Notes: generated from the letters alone by a model not told the origin. A DNA stretch of 64,000 nucleotides from Flavivirga eckloniae (GCF_002886045.1 NZ_CP025791.1:3301001-3365000); one strand, 5' to 3'; counted from the stretch's first letter, positions 54,614 through 63,281 are shown. Numbers and translations: made by a program.

Positions 54614-55024
54614 ATGAAAAAAACTGTTGTAGTTTTTGCTTTATTAGCTATTGCGCTTTTCACGCTTTTTAGAATTAGCAAATACACGTTGCTTGCAGGA
54701 GAAACCACAATCGAATTTGTTATAGTAGTTATAGCCATCGTGTTTTTTGTTATAGGCGTTTATATTAATAAAAAAAGTCTTCACAAACCGCAAAACATTA
54801 GCGATGAGATCGATCACAAAAAAATTAAAGAACTGGAAATTACTTCTCGCGAATATGAAGTCCTTCAAGCAATTTCACAAGGATTATCAAACAAAGAAAT
54901 TGCCGAAAAACTTTTTCTATCAGAAAGTACAATCAAAACACATGTTTCCAATTTGTTAGTAAAACTAAATGCCAAAAGACGCACACAAGCTATTCAAATT
55001 GCAAAAGACCATAAGATTTTATAG
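54614..55024 (+). CDS. Membrane-anchored LuxR-type helix-turn-helix protein
   Basis: 136-residue protein with two N-terminal transmembrane helices (residues about 4-20 and 32-50) and a cytoplasmic LuxR/GerE DNA-binding domain (ITSREYEVLQAISQGLSNKE, IAEKLFLSESTIKTHVSNLL). There is no receiver domain. It starts 9 bp after the dehydrogenase gene. Membrane tethering suggests control by the envelope or by release of the domain (inference). Confidence 0.88.
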   Translation: MKKTVVVFALLAIALFTLFRISKYTLLAGETTIEFVIVVIAIVFFVIGVYINKKSLHKPQNISDEIDHKKIKELEITSREYEVLQAISQGLSNKEIAEKLFLSESTIKTHVSNLLVKLNAKRRTQAIQIAKDHKIL

Positions 55025-55150
55025 ATTTAGAACTAGAGTATTGAGTATTTGGTACTTTAGTATGAGGGCTGTTTTAATAATCACTAGTAGTTTTATTACG
55101 TCAATTTAATGTAGAGACGGTATTATCATTAATTTTTAAAAATAAACAAT

Positions 55151-55522
55151 ATGACATTAGGAGCATTTTCGGTAAGTTTAAGCGTTAAAGATATCAACGC
55201 ATCAAAAGTATTTTATGAAAATCTAGGATTTAAGGTTTTTGCGGGCGATTTAGAAAGGAATTATCTCATTATGAAAAATGGTAATGTTTTAATCGGGCTT
55301 TTTCAAGGGATGTTCGAGGATAATATTTTAACCTTCAATCCTGGTTGGGATGAAAGTGCAAACAAACTGGATGCTTTTACAGATGTTCGGGACATTCAAA
55401 AACACTTAAAAAACAAAGCTACCAAATTTGAAAGCGAAGCAGACGAGAGTACTACAGGTCCGGCAAGTTTTGTTATAAAAGATCCCGATGGTAATGCTAT
55501 TCTTATAGATCAACATGTTTAA
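55151..55522 (+). CDS. VOC/glyoxalase-family protein
   Basis: 123-residue protein with one vicinal-oxygen-chelate domain: FSVSLSVKDINASKVFYENL at the start and SFVIKDPDGNAILIDQH at the end. Members bind metals and act on varied small molecules or give antibiotic tolerance. It precedes a DUF4199 gene by 15 bp. Specific role unknown. Confidence 0.85.
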   Translation: MTLGAFSVSLSVKDINASKVFYENLGFKVFAGDLERNYLIMKNGNVLIGLFQGMFEDNILTFNPGWDESANKLDAFTDVRDIQKHLKNKATKFESEADESTTGPASFVIKDPDGNAILIDQHV

Positions 55523-55537
55523 TAAAACACAGCAATT

Positions 55538-56044
55538 ATGCAAAGCACAATTAAAAAGTTTGGCCTTTATGGATGGTTAGCAGGAATTATATGCTTTCTC
55601 TCCAGCATTTTATTAACCAGAAGCTTAAGCATGTCTTTGCAAGAGGTTTTGGGGTATGTTGCCATGGTGGCATCACTATCATTTGTCTTTTTTGGAATTA
55701 AGCATTATCGGGATAAAGAGAACGAAGGTGTTATTTCGCTAGGTAAAGCCATTGGAATAGGTACATTAATATCGATTTTAACAGGTGTAGGTGTGGGGAT
55801 AGCCGATTATATTTATACAACCCTCATTAATCCAGATTTCTTAACGGAATATCTGGATGCGACTTTAAAAACCATGGAAACGACGCTTTCTGCCGATGAA
55901 TTCAAAATTAAAAAAGCCGAGCTTATAGCGCAAACGGAAGCATATGGAGACCCCATGTTTATGGCGTTTTTAATGTGCTTCACAGTAGTGCTTATTGGAT
56001 TTGTTATATCTTTAATATCTGGATTAATATTACAACGTAAATAA
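55538..56044 (+). CDS. DUF4199 membrane protein
   Basis: 168-residue integral membrane protein with four hydrophobic segments (residues about 12-30, 38-55, 70-92, 138-165) and a charged loop between the third and fourth. The pattern FFGIKHYRDKENEGVISLGKA matches DUF4199, a family frequent in Bacteroidota. Function unknown. It lies 8 bp upstream of the DUF1801 gene. Confidence 0.82.
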   Translation: MQSTIKKFGLYGWLAGIICFLSSILLTRSLSMSLQEVLGYVAMVASLSFVFFGIKHYRDKENEGVISLGKAIGIGTLISILTGVGVGIADYIYTTLINPDFLTEYLDATLKTMETTLSADEFKIKKAELIAQTEAYGDPMFMAFLMCFTVVLIGFVISLISGLILQRK

Positions 56045-56052
56045 TTAAAATC

Positions 56053-56517
56053 ATGCAATATGAAGCCGATTCGCCAGAAGACTATATAAGTCAGGTGCCG
56101 CAAGAACGCCAAGATGCGTTAAATAAACTTAGAAAAGTAATAAACGATAATTTACCAAAGGGTTTTGAGGAAGGGATAATTTATAAAATGATTGGGTTTT
56201 ATGTCCCCCACGCTGTGTATCCAGATGGCTATCACTGCGATCCAAAAATACCTTTGCCTTTTATGAGTTTTGCATCTCAAAAAAACTCAGTAAACCTTTA
56301 TCATAGTGGAATTTATGCTAAAAAGGAACTGTACGATTGGTTTGTAAACGAATACCCTAAACATAGCAAACGTAAGCTTGATATGGGGAAAAGCTGTGTC
56401 CGTTTTAAGCATATAGAGGATATTCCATATGAGCTTATAGGTGAGCTAACAACTAAGCTATCGGCAGAAGAATGGATTAGTATTTACGAAAGTGCTATTA
56501 AAAATCGAAAAAGATGA
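56053..56517 (+). CDS. DUF1801 domain protein
   Basis: 154-residue cytoplasmic protein of the DUF1801/YdhG-like type, with SPEDYISQVPQERQDALNKL, a YKMIGFY strand, and an active-site-like LPFMSFASQKNSVNLYHSG segment. Function unknown. It overlaps the next VOC gene by 4 bp (ATGA), and both belong to a run of small genes with tight spacing. Confidence 0.82.
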   Translation: MQYEADSPEDYISQVPQERQDALNKLRKVINDNLPKGFEEGIIYKMIGFYVPHAVYPDGYHCDPKIPLPFMSFASQKNSVNLYHSGIYAKKELYDWFVNEYPKHSKRKLDMGKSCVRFKHIEDIPYELIGELTTKLSAEEWISIYESAIKNRKR

Positions 56518-56900
56518 AAAACAGAGTAACAGGGATAGGTGGGGTGTTTTTTAAATCGAAAGACCCTAATGCAACAAAAGATTGGTACAAAAAGCATTTA
56601 GGATTTAATACCGATGATTATGGCTGTACCTTTTGGTGGAAAGATAAAGAAGGAAATGACTGTTCTACGCAATGGGGACCATTTTCTGAAGACACTAAAT
56701 ATTATGAGCCATCTAAAAAGGACTTCATGTTTAATTATCGTGTGGAAAATTTACACGAATTGCTTAAAATTTTAAAAGAAGAAGGTGTAACCATTGTTGG
56801 AGAAGTTGAAGAGTACGAATACGGAAAATTTGGTTGGATTTTAGATAACGATGGTAATAAAATTGAACTTTGGGAGCCTATTGATAAAGCCTTTTTGTAA
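56514..56900 (+). CDS. VOC/glyoxalase-family protein
   Basis: 128-residue VOC-domain protein (TGIGGVFFKSKDPNATKDWY, a central CTFWWKDKEG strand and FGWILDNDGNKIELWEP). It is translationally coupled to the DUF1801 gene by an ATGA overlap. It is only distantly similar to the other VOC protein at 55151. Substrate unknown. Confidence 0.86.
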   Translation: MKNRVTGIGGVFFKSKDPNATKDWYKKHLGFNTDDYGCTFWWKDKEGNDCSTQWGPFSEDTKYYEPSKKDFMFNYRVENLHELLKILKEEGVTIVGEVEEYEYGKFGWILDNDGNKIELWEPIDKAFL

Positions 56901-56938
56901 TTTAGCTTTATTACCAAATAAGCTCTAACCGCAAATAA

Positions 56939-57703
56939 TTGACATATTTAGAAATACTAGAATCATATAATTTAACTGCATTACAATGGTCTGCTATTTG
57001 TTTTGCAGTTTTTTTGTTGGGGTTGTCCAAGTCCGGAATTAAAGGAATAGGTATCATAATAGTGGTTATGCTGGCCTTTGTTTTTGGTGAAAAGGCTTCA
57101 ACAGGTGTGCTGTTGCCTATGCTCATCGCAGCCGATATTTTTGCAGTAATATATTATAACAGACATGCGCAATGGGGGTATGTAAAGAAGCTCATGCCAT
57201 GGATGATCATAGGTGTTTTAATCGGGGTATGGATCGGGAACGATATTTCCGAAACAGTATTCAAAAGAATAATGGCAGTAATTATAATTTTTTCTGTACT
57301 CATTATGTTTTATACAGAAAATAGAAAAACTACTAAAATACCAACAAACAAATGGTTTTCTGGTACTGCTGGATTTTTAGCAGGATTTACAACCATGGTT
57401 GGTAATCTGGCAGGTCCCGTTTCCAATATTTATTTTTTGGCCATGCGCTTACCCAAAAATGAGTTTATAGGAACCGCAGCGTGGTTATTTTTTATTATCA
57501 ACGTATTTAAACTGCCCTTTCATTTTTTCGTTTGGAAAACAATAAACAAGGAAACCCTTATTTTAAATTCTGTTTTAATTCCGGCTATAATCATTGGTTT
57601 TTTTGTAGGTGTGGCCATTGTAAAACTCATTTCAAATATAAATTACAGACGATTTATATTAATTGTTACAGCCGCAGGAGGCATAATCATGATGTTCAGA
57701 TAA
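56939..57703 (+). CDS. TauE/SafE-family sulfite exporter-like membrane protein
   Basis: 254-residue integral membrane protein with seven to eight helices. Family motifs are FLLGLSKSGIKGIG near the N-terminus and GFLAGFTTMVGNLAGPVSNI in the second half. The likely start is TTG at 56939; the next in-frame ATG is inside the second helix. The family exports sulfite or organosulfonates or moves other anions; the substrate is not known here. Confidence 0.9.
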   Translation: MTYLEILESYNLTALQWSAICFAVFLLGLSKSGIKGIGIIIVVMLAFVFGEKASTGVLLPMLIAADIFAVIYYNRHAQWGYVKKLMPWMIIGVLIGVWIGNDISETVFKRIMAVIIIFSVLIMFYTENRKTTKIPTNKWFSGTAGFLAGFTTMVGNLAGPVSNIYFLAMRLPKNEFIGTAAWLFFIINVFKLPFHFFVWKTINKETLILNSVLIPAIIIGFFVGVAIVKLISNINYRRFILIVTAAGGIIMMFR

Positions 57704-57777
57704 ATTTTTAAGCCCTATATGTAACGTTATTATAAGTTGATAGACATACAAATAGAGAGCATTAAAACCAAATAGTT

Positions 57778-58233
57778 ATGTCTGAAGAATCTAAAAAAAG
57801 TCAACCCAATGATAAAATTTATGTAGCTGAGGTTATAAAGGACGATTCCAATAAAAGTAAAGGCTCCACAAATGATAAAGCTGAAAAATTAAAGGCGGAA
57901 GCCAAGGAGATATATTATAAAGCCAAGGAAAAAGCTGGAGAGTTTTTTGAGGAAGCGAGCGAAAAATTAGAAGACTATACAGAAATTGCTAAAGAAAAAG
58001 GAGCCAAACTTTCCGTTGAAGCTAAAGAGAAGTATGCAGAAGCTAAAGAAAAAGCAAAAGAGTTTGCCGAAGAAGCAGGAGAAGAGCTAGATAAGGTCGC
58101 CGAAAAAACAGTTGTATTTGTAGATGAGGCAAGCGATAAACTAGAAGAATTTGCTGAAGAAGCTAAAGAAACACTATCTGAAGTGTCGAAAAAGACAAAG
58201 GGGTTTTTAAAAAGAATAATGGATAAGGATTGA
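57778..58233 (+). CDS. YtxH/LEA-like amphipathic helix-repeat protein
   Basis: 151-residue hydrophilic protein built almost entirely of Lys/Glu/Ala repeats with an 11-residue rhythm (AKEKAGEFFEEASEKLEDY, AKEKAKEFAEEAGEELDKV). This is typical of YtxH-, LEA- or apolipoprotein-like helices. There is no transmembrane segment or signal peptide. A role in stress protection or membrane association is family-based inference. The next gene begins with the same repeat type, suggesting local duplication. Confidence 0.75.
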   Translation: MSEESKKSQPNDKIYVAEVIKDDSNKSKGSTNDKAEKLKAEAKEIYYKAKEKAGEFFEEASEKLEDYTEIAKEKGAKLSVEAKEKYAEAKEKAKEFAEEAGEELDKVAEKTVVFVDEASDKLEEFAEEAKETLSEVSKKTKGFLKRIMDKD

Positions 58234-58322
58234 ATAGATAACACGCTGTTAATGTGGTGTTTTTGTGAATGAATTTAATTTTTTATTACCTTTATTATCA
58301 TAACCAAAAATTATAGAATATT

Positions 58323-58751
58323 ATGTCTGATGAAAAGAATTTAAGTGACGACCTAAACGATATGTTAGGTGATGCTAAAGAGGGTGCAAAAAAAGCAGCC
58401 GATAAAGCCGGAGAATTTGCGGAAGAAGCAAAAGAAAAAGCAAAAGAAACCTTCGAAGATGTTAAAGAATCTGCATCTGATTTTGCCGAAGGTGCAAAAG
58501 AAACTTTTGAGAATGTAACTGGTGAAAACAAAAAAGTATTAGCTGGAATCCTTGCCATTTTAATAGGATCTTTAGGGGTTCATAAATTTGTTTTGGGTTA
58601 CAATAAAGAAGGCATTATACAAATAATTGCATCTGTTGTTACTTGTGGAATTGCAGGAATAATACCATTTATTGAAGGGATTATTTATCTTACTAAATCA
58701 GATGAAGAGTTTTATAATACATATCAAGTAGGTCGAAAACCTTGGTTTTAA
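58323..58751 (+). CDS. TM2 domain protein with helix-repeat N-terminus
   Basis: 142-residue protein. Residues about 1-72 are Ala/Lys/Glu 11-mer repeats like those in the preceding gene (AKEGAKKAADKAGEFAEEAK). Residues about 73-130 are a TM2 domain: a first helix (LAGILAILIGSLGVHKFVLG), the conserved turn with YNKEG, and a second helix ending in IPFIEGIIYL. It is probably anchored in the inner membrane with the repeat segment in the cytoplasm. Function unknown. Confidence 0.87.
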   Translation: MSDEKNLSDDLNDMLGDAKEGAKKAADKAGEFAEEAKEKAKETFEDVKESASDFAEGAKETFENVTGENKKVLAGILAILIGSLGVHKFVLGYNKEGIIQIIASVVTCGIAGIIPFIEGIIYLTKSDEEFYNTYQVGRKPWF

Positions 58752-58803
58752 TCGAAAATAAATTCGAGAAATACTTAATTAGTTAAAAAAATAAAACAAC
58801 TTG

Positions 58804-58884
58804 TGAGGTTGTCTAAAAAGTTTTGTTAAGGAGCACAGTCGAAGAGCTCAAAATAGCATTTAATATACTTTTTAGGCAGCCTCA
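58804..58884. repeat. Long hairpin with embedded GTCGAAGAGC repeat
   Basis: TGAGGTTGTCTAAAAAG (58804-58820) and CTTTTTAGGCAGCCTCA (58868-58884) pair over 17 bp when two G:U pairs are counted on the plus-strand RNA. The 47-base loop holds GAGCACAGTCGAAGAGCTC, related to the repeat inserted at 54426-54473. It may also terminate the TM2 transcript, though no T run follows. Confidence 0.65.
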
Positions 58885-58936
58885 TTGTATCTTGTGTAAT
58901 TTTTAACTTATTGTTTAAGAGTGTTTTAAGTTGTTT

Positions 58937-59032
58937 TTAGAAAATTATAGCAACGCCATAACCTAAGGAATATGCACCTATAATAGTAGCTGTAATTAAC
59001 CAAATAGCAGATTGTGCTTTTTTATTGAACAT
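58937..59032 (-). CDS. Putative 31-residue single-span membrane protein
   Basis: Short minus-strand frame starting at an ATG: a basic N-terminus (MFNKKAQS) and one hydrophobic helix of about 23 residues with small-residue spacing (AIWLITATIIGAYSLGYGVA) to the end. The composition is like genuine small membrane proteins rather than random sequence. No family recognised and no promoter identified. Confidence 0.45.
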   Translation of the reverse strand: MFNKKAQSAIWLITATIIGAYSLGYGVAIIF

Positions 59033-59448
59033 GATGAGATGAGGTTTTAAATTAATAAGACTAATGTACAAAAGATAATTGCAAATAAGGGCTTTTTCTC
59101 ACAAAAAAACTAGAGTTGTTCTATAATAAAGTCATAAGCATTGTCGGCGAAAAAGTTATAGACGGTAAAAAGAATAATAGAAAAAAAACAATCTATATAA
59201 ACCCTTATTTTCCATCCAAAAATCATGTGCTTTTAGAAAAATGCTATAAATCAAAAAAAGTAACTTAATAGTTGTTAGTTCGTCCCGATTTTTTACTTCT
59301 ATTTCCTCAAAATTCTTTAAATTCGCATCCTTATAAGAATGTATAGTAAATGAGCACGAAAACTTTGATATTTAGCTGATTACCAAGAGTAGAAGGTTTA
59401 AAAACAAAGTTTACATCTGTCCATTAAAAAACAAATAAAAAATTGCAG
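59033..59448. other. Intergenic and ileS leader region
   Basis: About 400 AT-rich bases without a credible gene. TAAATTCG at 59318-59325 differs by one base from the TAnnTTTG -7 consensus and could start an ileS transcript with a leader of roughly 115 nt. No T-box or riboswitch structure recognised. Confidence 0.4.
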
Positions 59449-62400
59449 ATGAAATTTCCTGAATATAAAGGACTTGACTTACCAAATGTAGCAAATGAGA
59501 TACTGCAATATTGGCAAGAAAATAACATCTTTGAAAAAAGTGTTACAACAAGAGAAGGTAACGAACCGTATGTGTTTTATGAAGGACCGCCATCGGCAAA
59601 TGGACTTCCGGGAGTACATCACGTTTTAGCACGTGCCATTAAAGATATTTTTCCTCGTTACAAAACCATGAAAGGCTACCAGGTAAAGCGTAAAGCTGGT
59701 TGGGATACGCATGGGTTGCCAATAGAGTTAGGTGTTGAAAAGGAATTAGGGATTACCAAAGAAGATATAGGTAAAACCATTTCAGTAGAAGATTATAATG
59801 CCGCATGTCGTAAAGCCGTTATGCGTTACACAGATGTCTGGAACGACCTAACCCAAAAAATGGGATATTGGGTCGATATGGACGATCCGTACATTACCTA
59901 CGATCCTAAATATATGGAAAGCGTTTGGTGGTTATTAAAGCAAATTTATAGCAAAGAATTACTGTACAAAGGGTATACCATACAACCTTATTCACCAAAA
60001 GCAGGAACAGGGCTAAGCTCGCACGAGTTAAATCAACCCGGAACATATCAAGATGTAACAGATACAACAGTTGTTGCTCAGTTTAAAGCTAATCAGGAAT
60101 CATTACCAGACTTTTTGCAAAACGAAGGAGATATTCACTTTTTGGCATGGACGACCACACCTTGGACCTTACCAAGTAATACAGCCTTAACCGTTGGTCC
60201 TAAAATTGATTATGTGTTAGTTGAAACGTATAATCAATATACATTCGAGCCAATAAAAGTAGTTTTAGCTAAGAAATTAGTTAGCTATCAGTTTTCTGGG
60301 AAGTTCAATCAAGTAGAAGACAAATCAGAGTTATTAAACTATAAATCTGGCGATAACCAGCCAACCGGCAAAGCAGGAAAAATTCCGTTTTATGTTGTTA
60401 AAGAATTTATAGGGAAAGATTTAGTAGGAATCACTTACGAGCAACTATTACCTTACGCATTACCAAACGATAATCCAGAAAATGCGTTTAGAATCATTTC
60501 CGGAGATTTCGTAACCACAGAAGACGGTACAGGGATTGTACATACGGCACCTACTTTTGGAGCAGACGATGCCTTGGTTGCTAAACAAGCCAAACCAGAA
60601 GTGCCTCCTATGTTGGTGAAAGATGAAAATGGAAATCTGGTACCTCTTGTAGATTTACAAGGACGTTTTAGATCAGAAATGGGAGAATATGCTGGGAAGT
60701 ATGTAAAAAACGAATATTATAACGAAGGAGAAGCGCCAGATCGTTCTGTAGATGTTGAGATTGCCATTAAATTAAAAGAAGAAAACAAAGCCTTTAAGGT
60801 TGAAAAATATAAACACAGTTACCCAAATTGTTGGAGAACCGATAAACCAATTCTTTACTACCCGTTAGACTCTTGGTTTATTAAAGTAACCGATGTTAAG
60901 GAAAGAATGCATGAGCTTAACAATTCCATTAACTGGAAACCAAAAAGCACTGGAGAAGGGCGTTTTGGTAATTGGTTGGCTAATGCAAACGATTGGAATT
61001 TATCACGTTCACGTTATTGGGGAATTCCTTTGCCAATTTGGAGAACCGAAGATGGAAAAGAAGAAATCTGTATAGGATCTGTTGAGGAATTGAAATCTGA
61101 GATGACTAAAGCAGTTTCAGCTGGCGTTTTAGAAAAGGACATTTTTGAAGGTTTTGAAGTAGGAAACAATTCCGAAGAAAATTATGCTAAGATAGATTTA
61201 CATAAAAACATTGTTGATGCTGTTGTGTTAGTATCACCATCAGGTCAAAAAATGTTCCGCGAAAGCGATTTAATAGATGTTTGGTTCGATTCAGGTTCTA
61301 TGCCATATGCGCAATGGCATTATCCGTTTGAATTGCCTCCTAAATCCTTCAAAGGAGCACTTTCAGCAACTCCTGGATATCAAACAGCAAGAAAATCTTC
61401 GTGCGCATTACTTAAAACATTAAAGGAAGAGAGAAGGAAAAACCCAACTCAAGCAGAAACGATACTTTGGGAATCTTTGAGAGGGAAAAAGCTTGATAAT
61501 TATAAGTTTAGGCGAGAGCATATTATAGATGAGTTTATCGTAGATTTCGTTTGTTTGTCACAACGATTGGTAATTGAAGTCGATGGAGGGTATCACAATA
61601 AGCCCGAAGTTGTTGAAGCTGATAAATTAAGAACACAGATTTTAGAAGATTTAGGCTATAACGTAATTCGCTTTACAAATGAAGAAGTAATAGGCGATAT
61701 TGATGGTACCTTAGAGAAAATAAGCAATAAATTAAAAGTCCTTCCCTTAGGGAAGGATTTAGGATGGGCTTTTCCAGCAGATTTTATTGCAGAAGGAGTT
61801 GATCAAACAAGAGGTTGGTTCTATACACTACATGCTATAGGAACAATGGTTTTCGATTCTGTAGCCTATAAAAATGTGGTATCTAATGGACTTGTTTTAG
61901 ATAAGAACGGACAGAAAATGTCGAAACGTTTAGGGAATGCTGTCGATCCGTTTGAAACTTTAGGGAATTACGGAGCCGATGCTACACGTTGGTATATGAT
62001 TAGCAATGCAAACCCTTGGGATAACTTGAAATTCGATTTAGATGGCGTAGAAGAAGTAAAGCGTAAGTTTTTTGGAACACTTTATAATACGTACTCGTTC
62101 TTCTCTTTATATACTAATTTAGATAAGTTTAATTATTCTGAGGCAGATATAGCGATAGAAGAACGACCAGAAATAGATCGTTGGATTATATCAGAACTGA
62201 ATACGCTAATCAAAAAAGTAGATACGTTTTATGCAGACTATGAGCCTACTAAAGCAGCGCGTGCTATTTCAGATTTTACACAAGATTACCTAAGTAACTG
62301 GTTTGTACGTTTAAGTAGAAGGCGTTTTTGGAAAGGAGATTACGAGCAAGATAAGATTTCGGCATACCAAACATTATATACGTGTATGTTGACGATTGCT

Positions 62401-63276
62401 AAGCTAGGTGCTCCAATTGCACCGTTCTTTATGGACAGATTGTATTTAGACTTAAATTCGGTTACCAAACAAGAATCATTTGAAAGTGTGCATCTAGCAA
62501 ACTTCCCTGTTTATAATGAGGCTTTTGTAGATAAAAGCTTAGAACGTAAAATGGAAAGTGCTCAAACAATATCGTCGTTGGTTTTATCGTTAAGAGCTAA
62601 AGAAAAAATAAAAGTACGTCAGCCGCTTCAAAAAATAATGATTCCGGTTGATAATGCACAGCAAAAGGAGGAAGTTTTAGCAGTTTCCGAATTAATAAAA
62701 CATGAAGTTAATGTTAAAGAAGTTGAGCTTTTAGAAGAAGCCTCAGATATATTAGTAAAACAAATAAAGCCCAATTTTAAAGCACTTGGACCTCGTTTTG
62801 GTAAAGAAATGAAGCAAATAGCCAATACGATCAAAACGTTAAATGCCGAGGATATTAAAAAAATTGAACAAAATGGTGTTTTAGATGTTGAAATTAATGG
62901 AAAAAATATTACTTTAGAGCTTGAAGATGTAGAGATTACATCTCAGGACATAGAAGGTTGGTTGGTTGCAAACGAAGGATCGTTAACAGTTGCTCTTGAT
63001 GTTACAATATCTGATGATTTACGAAGAGAAGGTATTGCAAGAGAACTTATAAATCGTATACAGAATTTGCGTAAGGATTCAGGCTTTGAAGTAACAGATA
63101 GAATTGATGTCATGCTTCAAAAAGATGATAATGTTATAAATGCTGTTAATGCAAATATGACTTATATTAAAACAGAAACCTTAACCAATGAACTTGAAAT
63201 TATTGATAAATTAGACAATGGTATTGAGATTGCCTTTGATGATGTGAATACCAAATTGTTTATACAAAAACATTAG
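59449..63276 (+). CDS. ileS: Isoleucyl-tRNA synthetase with in-frame DUF559 nuclease-domain insert
   Basis: 1275-residue class I synthetase (start ATG at 59449; a TTG lies 6 bp earlier). It has the HIGH-type region NGLPGVHHVLARAIKD, a CP1 editing domain (WTTTPWTLPSNTA), KMSKRLGNAVDP and a normal C-terminal tRNA-binding part. Between DVWFDSGSMPYAQWHYPFE and FPADFIAEGVDQTRGW, residues about 629-773 are foreign: a DUF559/Vsr-like domain with AETILWESLRGKKL, FRREHIIDEFIVDF and LVIEVDGGYHNK. Without the insert the length is about 1130, normal for Bacteroidota. No stop or frameshift interrupts it, so the essential enzyme is presumably made as a fusion. Intein splice motifs are absent. Confidence 0.95.
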   Translation: MKFPEYKGLDLPNVANEILQYWQENNIFEKSVTTREGNEPYVFYEGPPSANGLPGVHHVLARAIKDIFPRYKTMKGYQVKRKAGWDTHGLPIELGVEKELGITKEDIGKTISVEDYNAACRKAVMRYTDVWNDLTQKMGYWVDMDDPYITYDPKYMESVWWLLKQIYSKELLYKGYTIQPYSPKAGTGLSSHELNQPGTYQDVTDTTVVAQFKANQESLPDFLQNEGDIHFLAWTTTPWTLPSNTALTVGPKIDYVLVETYNQYTFEPIKVVLAKKLVSYQFSGKFNQVEDKSELLNYKSGDNQPTGKAGKIPFYVVKEFIGKDLVGITYEQLLPYALPNDNPENAFRIISGDFVTTEDGTGIVHTAPTFGADDALVAKQAKPEVPPMLVKDENGNLVPLVDLQGRFRSEMGEYAGKYVKNEYYNEGEAPDRSVDVEIAIKLKEENKAFKVEKYKHSYPNCWRTDKPILYYPLDSWFIKVTDVKERMHELNNSINWKPKSTGEGRFGNWLANANDWNLSRSRYWGIPLPIWRTEDGKEEICIGSVEELKSEMTKAVSAGVLEKDIFEGFEVGNNSEENYAKIDLHKNIVDAVVLVSPSGQKMFRESDLIDVWFDSGSMPYAQWHYPFELPPKSFKGALSATPGYQTARKSSCALLKTLKEERRKNPTQAETILWESLRGKKLDNYKFRREHIIDEFIVDFVCLSQRLVIEVDGGYHNKPEVVEADKLRTQILEDLGYNVIRFTNEEVIGDIDGTLEKISNKLKVLPLGKDLGWAFPADFIAEGVDQTRGWFYTLHAIGTMVFDSVAYKNVVSNGLVLDKNGQKMSKRLGNAVDPFETLGNYGADATRWYMISNANPWDNLKFDLDGVEEVKRKFFGTLYNTYSFFSLYTNLDKFNYSEADIAIEERPEIDRWIISELNTLIKKVDTFYADYEPTKAARAISDFTQDYLSNWFVRLSRRRFWKGDYEQDKISAYQTLYTCMLTIAKLGAPIAPFFMDRLYLDLNSVTKQESFESVHLANFPVYNEAFVDKSLERKMESAQTISSLVLSLRAKEKIKVRQPLQKIMIPVDNAQQKEEVLAVSELIKHEVNVKEVELLEEASDILVKQIKPNFKALGPRFGKEMKQIANTIKTLNAEDIKKIEQNGVLDVEINGKNITLELEDVEITSQDIEGWLVANEGSLTVALDVTISDDLRREGIARELINRIQNLRKDSGFEVTDRIDVMLQKDDNVINAVNANMTYIKTETLTNELEIIDKLDNGIEIAFDDVNTKLFIQKH
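61338..61764 (+). mobile_element. Small DUF559 nuclease element with hairpin inverted termini inside ileS
   Basis: The insert is bounded by perfect 13-bp inverted repeats, TCCTAAATCCTTC (61338-61350) and GAAGGATTTAGGA (61752-61764). Each terminus is a CCTAAA tag followed inward by a hairpin: TCCTTCAAAGGA (61345-61356) on the left, and an 8-bp stem TCCTTCCC/GGGAAGGA with loop TTA (61739-61757) on the right. Between them the ileS frame encodes a complete DUF559 domain with PD-(D/E)xK-type acids (VDF then IEVDG, residues about 700-720). There is no in-frame ATG for independent translation. Confidence 0.8.
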
Positions 63277-63281
63277 AAATT

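Noticed and set aside
61338-61764. ileS insert as an intein
   Set aside because: No N-terminal Cys/Ser splice block and no C-terminal His-Asn motif at the borders; the domain is DUF559-like rather than HINT/LAGLIDADG.
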